In this document: piece after piece, positions 16,720 to 24,770 of the stretch | How the letters are laid out: each line of letters begins with the position of its first letter | Numbering within the stretch: the stretch's first letter is position 1 | From: JAHFTY01 sp964584785 | Lineage (GTDB): Bacteria > Acidobacteriota > Terriglobia > 20CM-2-55-15 | DNA: 64,000 nucleotides | Direction of reading: 5' to 3' | NCBI GenBank assembly: GCA_964584785.1 | Contig: CAZPBY010000043.1 | Span: 4,811-68,810 of the forward strand | Made by a program: the position numbers and the translations under genes | Notes under the pieces: model-generated | The model's database searches: none | The model's input: only the letters and a program-made list of their open reading frames with translations | Told to the model about the DNA's origin: nothing

Positions 16720-19547
16720 TTGCCGTCCTTTCGGAAGGAGGACGTCCAGTGAAGAACAACCGTGAGGCCGGAAGAGACTGTTCCACGGCCGAGCGCCGGG
16801 CTACCGCCTCCCCGGTTTGAAGGATTGCCTCGACCCCGAGTTTGCACAGGGGCGGCCGGCAATTGCCCTACCGCGTTTCCACCAGCGGCGGTAAAGACGA
16901 GCGGGTTCGACCATACGAGAAATCGTTGTCCGTCCGGAGTCATCGCCCACAGGTGACGTCGCGGATCCACAATCCTCGCGAGAGCGGGATTGTTGACGCC
17001 CGGTCCCGAATCGACCAATGCCTGGGGCACGCCGGCCTCAATTTTCGCGCCGAGCTTCAGGTCCACGGAAAAAAAGCCGCCGGCTTTTGGCATCCGGTAG
17101 ACCAGTTCCTTGCCATCCCTCCGCCATCGAGGCTGGCCGCCACCATCGTTCGAGATTTTGAGTTTTTCCTTCCCGTCAGGGAATGACTGCACGTACACCT
17201 CGAACTGTCCCGCGGCCGCTTCATCGGATGTATAGGCGATCCATTTTCCATCGAAGGAAAACTGCGGCTCATCTTTGTGAAAGTGTCCCTGGACCAGAGG
17301 AACCGGCTTGCGATCTCCCGAGAGAGGCAGGGCGTAGATATCCTGGAACTCATCCGGGCCAGAGAGGTATGCGATGTAACGGCCATCTTTGGACCAGTCT
17401 TCCACAGATTCGTTGCCCGCGGTTTCGAGCAACGGCGTTTCTCCGCCGACGCCGTTGGCATTCACGACGTAGATGTCCGCGTTCCCTTTGCGATACGTCG
17501 TGAACGCGACCTGTTTGCCGTCGGGCGACCAGACGGGATTGATGTCGTCGGTGGGATCCGTTGTCAGCCGCGTGGCGTTGCCCGCGCGCTGCCAATCGAT
17601 CGTCCAGATGTCGGCGCCGGAACTGTCCTCGTCCTGTTTGGTGACGGCGATGAGTTTGCCGTCGGGAGACAGGTCCATTTCCCCATACGGTCCAGTCTGC
17701 ACGGCAGGTTCTAAAGGAGGTCCGACTCGACCCCACCATCCCCACATGGTGTCTCCGATCTGACCTCTGCCGGAGGCCCCCCTCCCTCCGCGGCCTGGCC
17801 GCTGGAAGTAGATCAGGGCGCCGTCGTCATTACGTGACACATCGAAGAAGCCGCGGCCGGATTGAAATTCGATGTTGTCCGCAACGTGAATGGGATCGCC
17901 GGCCAACGCAACCTTGCTCGCATTGAACGGCTGAGCGAATAGCGTGCCGTCACGTTGAAATAGAAGGTAGCCGGGCGGGGCGTACGCGACGTTGGATTCA
18001 GCAGACATCAAGCGCGTTTGATCCTTGCCGCCGATCGTGCCGGAAAAGACGGAGCGCTTGGAGGCGTCATCAGACCGCACCAAATAGAGGTAGTGCTTCC
18101 CGTCGGGAAGAAAGACAGGCCAGACGTGTCCGGTCTCGGGCGCTTTCACGGTGGTGAGCGCTTCAGGGGTTCCGCCCTGGTCCGATACCCGGAACAATCC
18201 TTTGGCAGAACCAAACACGATCGTTGCGTCCTTACTCCAGGCGCCGCCCGAAAAACCGGCAGCGTCGCAAAGATTCTGTGGAGATCCGCCGGAGACCGCC
18301 ACCTTCCGGAGTTTCCCGCCGGCGGAAAATGCAATCCAGCGACTGTCGGGCGACCAGAACGGTTGAGCCGCATCGTTCGTGTTGGTCAGACGCTGTGACG
18401 CCAGCGAACCGAAGGGCCGCACGAAGAGTGCTGAGGCTTCGCCGGTGTTCGGGCGGGCAATGAACGCGACCAGGCGTCCGTCCGGTGAGACCGAGATGTT
18501 CGCCGGGACCAGCCCACTGATGGATTCGCTGAATTCAAACGCGTCCTGACGGCCAGGGCCTCGAATGTAGCGCGCCGCAGGAAGCACCAGCACTCCGAGG
18601 ATCATCGCGGCGGCGGCGAGTGCAAGCAGGCGGGGGACCTCGCGTTTTGCGGGTATGTCTTCGACCGGCGGCGCAGCCAGTGTCATATCGCCGCCGCTGC
18701 GGGCAATCCACTGGATCTGCAGCATCAAGGCGTGCGCCGTTTGCCATCGCCTTTCGGGATCCTTGGCGAGGCAGCGGGTGACGACGTGCTCGAGCGCGGC
18801 GGGTATCGAGGGATCCACCTTCGACAATGGTTCGGGATCCGACGCGGCGATCGCTCCGATCAGCAGCGCACGGCTTTTCCCCGTGAAGGCTTTCCGGCCC
18901 GTCAACATTTCGTACAAGATTCCGCCGAACGCGAAAATATCCGAACGTGCGTCGACGTCGATGCCTTCAAACTGTTCGGGTGACATGTACTGGAGGGTGC
19001 CGAGCACTGCGCCGGGTGAAGTGATGTTGTCCTTTGTCGTTAGTTGGGACGCTGTGACCGATCCTTCTGCGGCCTTTAACTTCGCCAATCCAAAATCCAT
19101 CAGCTTGGCGCCTCCGGGCGTGAGCATCACGTTCTGCGGCTTGAGATCCCGGTGAACCACGCCGGAGCGGTGCGCCTTGTCAAGCGCGTCCGCGATCTGC
19201 CCGCCAATCTGGAGCGCTTCTTCCATCGGCATCGGACCGCGCTCCAGGCGCTGAGCCAGCGTCTCGCCTTCGAGAAACTCCATGACGAGATAATCGATTC
19301 CATCTTGTCGGCCGACGTCGTGGAGCGTGCAAACGTGTGGATGATTCAGCGCGGCAATCGTTTGCGCCTCACGCTCGAACCTTTGCGTCATTTCCGGGTC
19401 TTTGGAGAAGTGCGCCGGCAACACTTTGATCGCCACCGTCCGGTTCAAGCGCGTGTCGGTCGCTTTGTACACTTCGCCCATGCCGCCGGCGCCGATCATC
19501 TCGACGATCTCGTGCGGTCCCAGACGCATTCCGGCAGCTAAACCCAT
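16716..19547 (-). CDS. Ser/Thr protein kinase with C-terminal TolB/WD40-like propeller
   Basis: 943 residues. The kinase domain (about 10-275) is complete: GAGGMGEVYKA, VAIKVLP, HRDLKPQN, DFGLAK and YMSPEQ. A hydrophobic segment (LLALAAAAMILGVLVLPAA, about 305-325) anchors it, and a large beta-propeller made of TolB-like blades (for example PFWSPDSRWIAFSAG, NPVWSPDGKQVAFTT) would lie outside the cytoplasm. This arrangement is very common in Acidobacteriota. The start has GGAGCATCAAGG just upstream. It forms a two-gene unit with the downstream pseudokinase paralogue, suggesting tandem duplication followed by loss of catalysis in one copy. The ligand is unknown. Confidence 0.93.
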   Translation of the reverse strand: MGLAAGMRLGPHEIVEMIGAGGMGEVYKATDTRLNRTVAIKVLPAHFSKDPEMTQRFEREAQTIAALNHPHVCTLHDVGRQDGIDYLVMEFLEGETLAQRLERGPMPMEEALQIGGQIADALDKAHRSGVVHRDLKPQNVMLTPGGAKLMDFGLAKLKAAEGSVTASQLTTKDNITSPGAVLGTLQYMSPEQFEGIDVDARSDIFAFGGILYEMLTGRKAFTGKSRALLIGAIAASDPEPLSKVDPSIPAALEHVVTRCLAKDPERRWQTAHALMLQIQWIARSGGDMTLAAPPVEDIPAKREVPRLLALAAAAMILGVLVLPAARYIRGPGRQDAFEFSESISGLVPANISVSPDGRLVAFIARPNTGEASALFVRPFGSLASQRLTNTNDAAQPFWSPDSRWIAFSAGGKLRKVAVSGGSPQNLCDAAGFSGGAWSKDATIVFGSAKGLFRVSDQGGTPEALTTVKAPETGHVWPVFLPDGKHYLYLVRSDDASKRSVFSGTIGGKDQTRLMSAESNVAYAPPGYLLFQRDGTLFAQPFNASKVALAGDPIHVADNIEFQSGRGFFDVSRNDDGALIYFQRPGRGGRGASGRGQIGDTMWGWWGRVGPPLEPAVQTGPYGEMDLSPDGKLIAVTKQDEDSSGADIWTIDWQRAGNATRLTTDPTDDINPVWSPDGKQVAFTTYRKGNADIYVVNANGVGGETPLLETAGNESVEDWSKDGRYIAYLSGPDEFQDIYALPLSGDRKPVPLVQGHFHKDEPQFSFDGKWIAYTSDEAAAGQFEVYVQSFPDGKEKLKISNDGGGQPRWRRDGKELVYRMPKAGGFFSVDLKLGAKIEAGVPQALVDSGPGVNNPALARIVDPRRHLWAMTPDGQRFLVWSNPLVFTAAGGNAVGQLPAAPVQTRGRGNPSNRGGGSPALGRGTVSSGLTVVLHWTSSFRKDGK

Positions 19548-19625
19548 CCTTGATGCTCCGATCGGTGGCCGGATTATAGAGGGGAAACCAGGTTAGGGCA
19601 ATCGCTGCCAATCAGTCGAGGCAGC

Positions 19626-19740
19626 TCAATCTTTTCGCAGCGCAATCATCGGATCGGATGCTGCCGCCGCGCCGGAACCCAACACGCCGCTACCGCCAGA
19701 AGCGCAATGGCCGCTGCACTTATGTCTGGAGTCTCGATAC
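19626..19740 (-). pseudogene. C-terminal remnant of an ADOP permease
   Basis: On the minus strand this gap reads ISAAAIALLAVAACWVPAR, then, after a one-base frame change, AAASDPMIALRKD and a stop. That is the usual last membrane helix and tail (WVPARRA-x-x-DPM-x-ALR) of ADOP permeases. Nothing else of the gene remains in the roughly 280 bp between the kinase and the small plus-strand gene. Confidence 0.55.
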
Positions 19741-19831
19741 GCGTTCCTTCATTGACAATACTGAAGGAATTCCTTAAGAAATGACGCTGAGGAACCAAAA
19801 GCAGGCTTGAACCGCTGATACAATTGACCCC

Positions 19832-20077
19832 ATGAAAAGGCTCAAAGGATCGACTGCTCTACTTGATCGTTTGCTGGACCCCGTAAGTCGAAGCCTGAAC
19901 ACCGAAGTCGCCAAAGAATTAGTGAAGCTGAAGGCCGATGCCAAAACGCAATTTCGTGTTGATGAGTTGGCTCGAAAATGCAATGAAGGTGAACTGACTC
20001 CTTCCGAACAATCGGAGTACGAACGGTACGTTACGGCCAGGCTGAACCTCTCTGGTTCCGGAAAGCTGTTGATCTAG
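19832..20077 (+). CDS. Small conserved hypothetical protein
   Basis: 81 residues, mostly helical and charged. The core (LDPVSRSLNTEVAKELVKLK, RVDELARKCNEGELTPSEQ, EYERYV) resembles a family of about 90-residue proteins that I recall mainly from cyanobacteria and Planctomycetota, often encoded before an HNH endonuclease or other toxin-like gene. The usual C-terminal helix after the EYERYV motif is replaced by TARLNLSGSGKLLI, so the end may be truncated. No endonuclease follows here; a response regulator lies convergent downstream. Function unknown. Confidence 0.55.
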   Translation: MKRLKGSTALLDRLLDPVSRSLNTEVAKELVKLKADAKTQFRVDELARKCNEGELTPSEQSEYERYVTARLNLSGSGKLLI

Positions 20078-20109
20078 GTCTTTAGCAATTGTGGCGAGTT
20101 TCGCCAGAA

Positions 20110-20805
20110 TCAACCGGCCCATCGGTATCCAAAGCCGTATACGGTTTGGATGAGTTTGGGTTCTTCGGGATCGTCGTCGAACTTGCGACGGATCGCGGCG
20201 ACATGCTGATCGATGGTTCGCGTGGTGACCTCAACGGAGTCCTCGGATCCCCACAACCGAGCAATCAACTCCGACCGGGATATAGCGAGACCGGGCCGGG
20301 CAGTCAGCAGCGAAAGAATGTCGAATTCGCGTGGAGTGAGCCGCAGGTCGCGCTGGCGTTTGCTAGCGGTTCGTGCCTCGAAGTCGACGATGATTTCTCC
20401 CACTTCCAACCGACGTTGCTTTTGAATGGGCAACTGCGAGCGACGTATCAAGGCTTCCAATCGCGCCATAAGTTCCGCCATACCGAACGGTTTTGTGACG
20501 TAATCATCGGCGCCTAACTTCAATCCTCGGACCTTGTCGATCTCTTGCGTCCGCGCCGTCAGCATCAGTACGGGTGTGGTGTAGCCGCGCGAGCGCAGTT
20601 CGCGAAGAACATCCAGGCCCGATTTCCTGGGCAACATGATGTCAAGAATAACGACGTCATGCGTCTTGGCCAGGGCTTCTCGCAGGCCTGTTTCGCCATC
20701 GCCAGCGCTTGTCACAATGTAATGATTGAAATGAAGCGCGTCGGTCAGACCGAAAGCCAAATCAGAGTCATCTTCCACCAGCAATACGTGCCGCTGGGGA
20801 GTCAT
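20110..20805 (-). CDS. OmpR/PhoB-family response regulator
   Basis: 231 residues. The receiver domain has the acidic pocket E11-D12-D13, the phosphoacceptor Asp55 in VVILDIMLP, Thr in LTART and Lys in DDYVTKPF. The C-terminal winged-helix domain includes LTPREFDILSLL and the recognition region TRTIDQHVAAIRRKF. It ends YGFGYRW, typical of the family. It overlaps the following histidine kinase gene as ATGA, so it pairs with that kinase. Target genes are not evident; the divergent methyltransferase at 22588 is one candidate. Confidence 0.95.
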   Translation of the reverse strand: MTPQRHVLLVEDDSDLAFGLTDALHFNHYIVTSAGDGETGLREALAKTHDVVILDIMLPRKSGLDVLRELRSRGYTTPVLMLTARTQEIDKVRGLKLGADDYVTKPFGMAELMARLEALIRRSQLPIQKQRRLEVGEIIVDFEARTASKRQRDLRLTPREFDILSLLTARPGLAISRSELIARLWGSEDSVEVTTRTIDQHVAAIRRKFDDDPEEPKLIQTVYGFGYRWAG

Positions 20806-22451
20806 ACCGCTACAACCTCAGCCGCTTTTGAGGTGCGCAACGGCAGTTCGATCGTGAATGTACTACCGGTGCCGACTTCGCTCCAAACCGAAATGCGCCC
20901 ACCGTGCGCTTCAATAGTTTGGTGCACCAGCGTCAAGCCCAAACCGCTTCCCGCCGGACGGAATTCGTCATTATGGACTCTGTAGAATTCATCGAAGATT
21001 TTGTCAATTTCGCCCGCAGGTATGCCGCAGCCATGATCTCGAACCGACAGCCGGACGAATCTGTCGTCCGACTCTGCCTTGACCAGAACTTCTGCTCCTG
21101 CGGCGGAGTACTTAACAGCATTATCAAGAAGGTTAATTAGAGCCTGTTGCAGAGCAGACGAATCTCCAATAATTTGGCCACAGTCTTGAAGGTCTGTTCT
21201 GAGGTGAAACGTCGAGGGGTTCGATGCCGCGCGGAACGCCTGAAGCGCCGAGTTCAGAACCTCATTGACGTCGATCACTTCGGATTCAAATTTCCTAACC
21301 GCACGCGTTGATCGGGAAAAGTCGAGAAGGTTCTCTATCGTGAGTGTCAGGCGGCGACACTCACGATCAATGACTTCGCGATAATGTTTCCACTTTGACT
21401 CTTCGCCATTTCTGTCGAGGGCAAGCTCATTGAACAGACGAATTCGGCTTAATGGAGTACGCAACTCATGACTCACATTCGCAACGAACTCCTGCTGCAT
21501 ACGGACCAATTGGCGGTCGTGCCGCAGGGAACGGATTCCAAACAGACCTGCACTCAACAGAAATGCCAGTATCAAACTCATCACAATCAGCGAAGAATCC
21601 CTTCCACCGTACGGAAGCAAGGGCCGTACGACTTCAGGGTTGATGGCGACCTGAACCGTCCAGCCCGCAAAAGGAAGTTCCGGCGTAAACCTTTCCAGCA
21701 CGCTTCCAGCGTCAGGATATTGCGGTTGCGATTGATAGAGAACCGCGCCGTGGTTGTCCCGGATTGTAAACGATGCGGCTTGGCGAGCATCTGAGGTTGA
21801 CGTAAAGCGCGGAGGGAGTATTGCCAGCAGCTTGGAGTTGCAGCGGCATTGATTGGATGTAATGACAGGGATGAAGAATTCTTCCACCGCCTTCTTGCGG
21901 TCGAATCTGAAACCGTAGATGTGTGCGACATCACCATGGATATTGGTTTCGACGAGGCCCCCCATCGGTACATCGGAGTCGGCCGCCAATGTCGAAAACG
22001 CTTTTAGCTGACGCGCGCCACATGAAGGTGAGAAACCGTGCAAAACCGTTTTCAGCTGTTCCATTTCTTCGGTATCTGGAGAAGGTCCGGAAATGGTCAC
22101 CTCGCTGTTTGCGCGATCAAATTGGAATGCATACTCGATCGCAGGTCCCCAATCGCGCAAATCCGTCCGAGCCGTTAGTCCTCCCGATTCGGCCTCCCGC
22201 CGCAACAGAGATATCGGATTCCGATCGCCATCCGGGGTGGCATACGAAAGAAATCCTAACTTACTCATGTAGGCGTCAGCGGACATCTGAATGAACTTGT
22301 CGGCCACAAAAGAGGCGTAATCCTTGACGAGGATTGCTTCAGTAGCTTTTGCTTTCGAAGCCTCCCGCCAAGCGACTAAGGCCAGTGCCAGTCCAGCAAC
22401 CATCAGTAAAATAATCGGTGCCGAGCTTTGCAGCCAGGATCTTGGTCTCAT
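20802..22451 (-). CDS. Sensor histidine kinase
   Basis: 549 residues. Membrane segments at about 11-28 and 286-306 flank a large periplasmic region with no family I recognise; it holds several cysteines (SPSCGAR, NQCRCNSK). No HAMP domain is visible: a short basic linker leads directly to the HisKA domain with phosphoacceptor His328 (VSHELRTPLSRIRL). The ATPase domain has N (LINLLDNAVKYS), G1 (DHGCGIP) and G2 (GSGLGLTLV) boxes. The paired cysteines hint at redox or metal sensing, but that is inference. It forms an operon with the overlapping response regulator. Confidence 0.94.
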   Translation of the reverse strand: MRPRSWLQSSAPIILLMVAGLALALVAWREASKAKATEAILVKDYASFVADKFIQMSADAYMSKLGFLSYATPDGDRNPISLLRREAESGGLTARTDLRDWGPAIEYAFQFDRANSEVTISGPSPDTEEMEQLKTVLHGFSPSCGARQLKAFSTLAADSDVPMGGLVETNIHGDVAHIYGFRFDRKKAVEEFFIPVITSNQCRCNSKLLAILPPRFTSTSDARQAASFTIRDNHGAVLYQSQPQYPDAGSVLERFTPELPFAGWTVQVAINPEVVRPLLPYGGRDSSLIVMSLILAFLLSAGLFGIRSLRHDRQLVRMQQEFVANVSHELRTPLSRIRLFNELALDRNGEESKWKHYREVIDRECRRLTLTIENLLDFSRSTRAVRKFESEVIDVNEVLNSALQAFRAASNPSTFHLRTDLQDCGQIIGDSSALQQALINLLDNAVKYSAAGAEVLVKAESDDRFVRLSVRDHGCGIPAGEIDKIFDEFYRVHNDEFRPAGSGLGLTLVHQTIEAHGGRISVWSEVGTGSTFTIELPLRTSKAAEVVAV

Positions 22452-22587
22452 GACAAGGTGTTTATTGCGTCGATAGTTGAGGTGTCAAGCCGCAAAGCCC
22501 TCCCGCGTACAATCTTTGCAGAATCTTTACAACCTCTTCACCGGTTCAACGCAACTTCCGCTTGAGCATTCGCTAAAGTTCACGGAC

Positions 22588-23781
22588 ATGAGAAACCTAA
22601 GCATCGTCCTTGTCGTGGGTCTCATCAGCCTTTTCGTCCATGCTCAGACCGTCGCCAGCACGCCTGTCGCTGTACTCGGCTTCAAGCCATCAAGCGTTTC
22701 GGAAAAGGGGCTGTTTCAGGAATTCCGGCGAGAGCTCCTGTTCGCGACGGACCTCACAAATCAGGAACAAAGCATCCCCAATGGGGATTTCACCATATCT
22801 GTTGGGACCACAGCGGCTGGTCCGAAGATTGAGAATGGCGCGGCAAAGAGTGTGCCTCCCGGAATCTCCGCTGATGATCAAGTCTGGGGGATCTTCGAAT
22901 CAAGTTGGTTTGAGCCTCAGGCACACATCCGACGAATGACCATGGCGGCGCACATTGCTGACCGCATCGACCTGGAATTGGCGGCAGCGGCAGCCAGTTC
23001 AGCCGACGCACTCACTCTCGCGGATGCGATGCAGGCATATCTGCTCGAGACAGCTCAGGCATCTCAAGGTTCACGTGAAGTTGCGGACGTCGTGAACAGT
23101 GCGATTGTCGAGACTGCCGGTACAACCGTCCGCGTGAGGTTGGTGATTTCAGCTGCCGCGATGCGGCTCATTCGAAATAACGAGACCTCGAAGGCTCTAC
23201 TCCACTGGAAAACCGGCGAGGAAACACGAGAACAATGGCAGCGCGTCGGCGACATCATCCAGGCATTGAATATTAAGACAGGAAGCGCTGTCGCGGATAT
23301 CGGCGCTGGAGATGGTTTCATGACTGTGCGACTCGCGCGAGCTGTGCGGGCGCAGGGAAAAGTTTATGCCGAGGATATCGATTCGAAGAGCCTTGAAATC
23401 GTGCAAAGACGAACGCGAGCCGGCGGGCAAGGGTGGGTCCGTACAATCGTCGGTGATGCGCATGATCCCAGATTGCCCGTGAACAGCGTCAATGCGGTTC
23501 TGGTGGTAAACGCGTACCACGAATTCACCGATTACCCGTCGATGTTGCAGCATATCGTTGCAGCGTTAAAGCCTCGGGGGCGGCTCGTTCTGGTCGAACC
23601 ATTTTCGGAGCAAGCGCGCAATCAGCCGCGGCAGCAGCAGACGTCGCGACATCTTATCGCTCCCGAACTGCTGGTCCAGGAAGTTCAACAGGTCGGCCTC
23701 AAGATCGTCACGAGAGACGACAAGTTCATCGATGTGGCTCAAGGAGCGAAGCAGTCGCTTGTGGTGGCAGAGAAGCCTTGA
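22588..23781 (+). CDS. Signal-peptide-bearing SAM-dependent methyltransferase
   Basis: 397 residues from the ATG at 22588, which starts a signal peptide (MRNLSIVLVVGLISLFVHA-QT). Residues to about 220 form an unrecognised helical region. The C-terminal about 180 residues are a class I methyltransferase: motif I VADIGAGDGFMTVRLA, acidic motif VYAEDID, then VNAVLVVNAYHEF and LKPRGRLVLVEPF. A secreted methyltransferase is odd because SAM is cytoplasmic, although proteins of this design are frequent in Acidobacteriota. The first hydrophobic stretch might be a membrane anchor with the enzyme inside. An upstream in-frame start at 22477 would hide the signal peptide and is less likely. Confidence 0.8.
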   Translation: MRNLSIVLVVGLISLFVHAQTVASTPVAVLGFKPSSVSEKGLFQEFRRELLFATDLTNQEQSIPNGDFTISVGTTAAGPKIENGAAKSVPPGISADDQVWGIFESSWFEPQAHIRRMTMAAHIADRIDLELAAAAASSADALTLADAMQAYLLETAQASQGSREVADVVNSAIVETAGTTVRVRLVISAAAMRLIRNNETSKALLHWKTGEETREQWQRVGDIIQALNIKTGSAVADIGAGDGFMTVRLARAVRAQGKVYAEDIDSKSLEIVQRRTRAGGQGWVRTIVGDAHDPRLPVNSVNAVLVVNAYHEFTDYPSMLQHIVAALKPRGRLVLVEPFSEQARNQPRQQQTSRHLIAPELLVQEVQQVGLKIVTRDDKFIDVAQGAKQSLVVAEKP

Positions 23782-23804
23782 AGTTATTGCTTGACCGACA
23801 GTAT

Positions 23805-23820
23805 TCAATTGATCTATTGA
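23805..23820. promoter_or_regulatory. Inverted repeat, candidate ArsR-type operator
   Basis: TCAAT-TGATCT-ATTGA ends eight bases before the GTG of the ArsR-rhodanese gene. A TTGACC hexamer at 23791-23796 could be a -35 element, which would put the repeat over the -10 region. ArsR-family repressors bind short A/T-rich dyads in such positions. No binding data can be inferred from the sequence. Confidence 0.4.
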
Positions 23821-23827
23821 GTACTTT

Positions 23828-24502
23828 GTGACTGATTCAACTCAGCGTAGATTTAAAGACCGTCTGTACGGTCAATTTGCCGTTATTGGTAAAGCGATCG
23901 GCAGTCCGGCTCGGCTCGAACTGCTCGAACTTCTGGCGCAAGGACCAAGAACGGTCGAGGCTCTGGCGAACGAGAGCAACCTCTCAATTGCCAACGCCTC
24001 TCAGCACCTGCAGGTGCTGAGACAAGCAGGCTTGGTCGACAGTGAAAAATCCGGCCTGTTTGTCGAGTATCGGCTCGCCGGTCTGGACGTGTTCGAGATG
24101 TGCCGTGCCTTGCGGACCGTTGCCGAGACCAGGAGTGCCGAGTTAGAGCGCCTGATACGCGAGCACTTCCGCGATCGGCAAGCATCGGACGCCGTTAGCA
24201 TGCAAGAGCTGATGAAGCATGTTCGAAAGGATGGAGTCGTCGTCCTTGACACCCGTCCGGCCCTGGAATTTGAGGCGGGGCATATTGCGGGGGCGATTTC
24301 GATCCCGATCGAGGATCTTGAGCAGCAGCTCCGCAAACTGCCAAAGAACAAGCAATATGTCGCCTATTGTCGAGGACCGTATTGCGTCTATGCCGATCGC
24401 GCCGTCGAGTTTCTCCGCAAGCATGGACGGCAGGCGCTCCGCTTGCTGGAAGGCTTCCCGGAATGGAAGGCGGCAGGTCTTCCTGTGGAGTCGAGCGTAT
24501 GA
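23828..24502 (+). CDS. ArsR-family regulator fused to a rhodanese domain
   Basis: 224 residues from a GTG start. Residues about 10-100 are an ArsR winged helix (GSPARLELLELLAQGPRTVE, NASQHLQVLRQAGLV). The metal-binding ELCVCD motif of ArsR/SmtB is absent, so it probably does not sense arsenite in the classical way; one Cys lies in FEMCRAL. Residues about 120-220 form a rhodanese domain (VVVLDTRPALEFEAGHI) with a CRGPYC active-site loop, which could carry a persulfide and make this a sulfur- or redox-responsive regulator. It heads a four-gene operon and overlaps the next gene as ATGA. The dyad just upstream may be its own operator. Confidence 0.9.
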   Translation: MTDSTQRRFKDRLYGQFAVIGKAIGSPARLELLELLAQGPRTVEALANESNLSIANASQHLQVLRQAGLVDSEKSGLFVEYRLAGLDVFEMCRALRTVAETRSAELERLIREHFRDRQASDAVSMQELMKHVRKDGVVVLDTRPALEFEAGHIAGAISIPIEDLEQQLRKLPKNKQYVAYCRGPYCVYADRAVEFLRKHGRQALRLLEGFPEWKAAGLPVESSV

Positions 24503-24768
24503 TTTTCCGACCTTATTACTATTTCGAAACAGGTTGCGCCGCTTACGTCTTCGGTTGAGGTCCGCTCGGCACGTGCGCCGGGGTGGATGCGCATGCAGAA
24601 GACGTCGACACGTATGAAGCGTTCGCAGCCTCAAAGAAGATGACGGTTACGCACGTCATCGATACCCACCTCGCGTTGGATCGGGCGGCTTTCATTGTCA
24701 AGCTCACAAACGTTCCTGAGAAACCGCCCGAAATGGAGCGGATTCTGGCGTTCAACACGGGGCGTTGA
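24499..24768 (+). CDS. Short MBL-fold protein with in-frame TGA (candidate Sec20) and internal deletion
   Basis: From the ATG at 24499 the frame reads MIFRPYYYFETGCAAYVFG, TGA (24556-24558), GPLGTCAGVDAH, and on to FNTGR with a stop at 24768; 89 residues if the TGA is decoded. The start matches MBL-fold hydrolases of the rhodanese/persulfide-dioxygenase group, where from memory G-C-G stands at the TGA. After HVIDTH, where metal-binding HxHxDH should follow, the frame jumps to LALDRAAFIVKL and EMERILAFN, the normal C-terminal end. About 140 residues including the metal site are missing, in frame. It cannot be a normal hydrolase. Either it is a dead gene with a nonsense codon, or a shortened selenoprotein; overlaps with both neighbours are preserved. 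Confidence 0.55.
24572..24595 (+). promoter_or_regulatory. Candidate bacterial SECIS hairpin after the MBL-gene TGA
   Basis: Seven base pairs (CGTGCGC at 24572-24578 with GCGCATG at 24589-24595, one G-T pair) close a ten-base loop CGGGGTGGAT. The loop begins 20 nt after the TGA and has G as its second base. Bacterial SECIS elements lie just 3' of the UGA with G in the first two loop positions. An alternative hairpin (CTCGGC/GCCGGG) overlaps it, so the fold is not certain. Confidence 0.4.
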
Positions 24769-24770
24769 TC

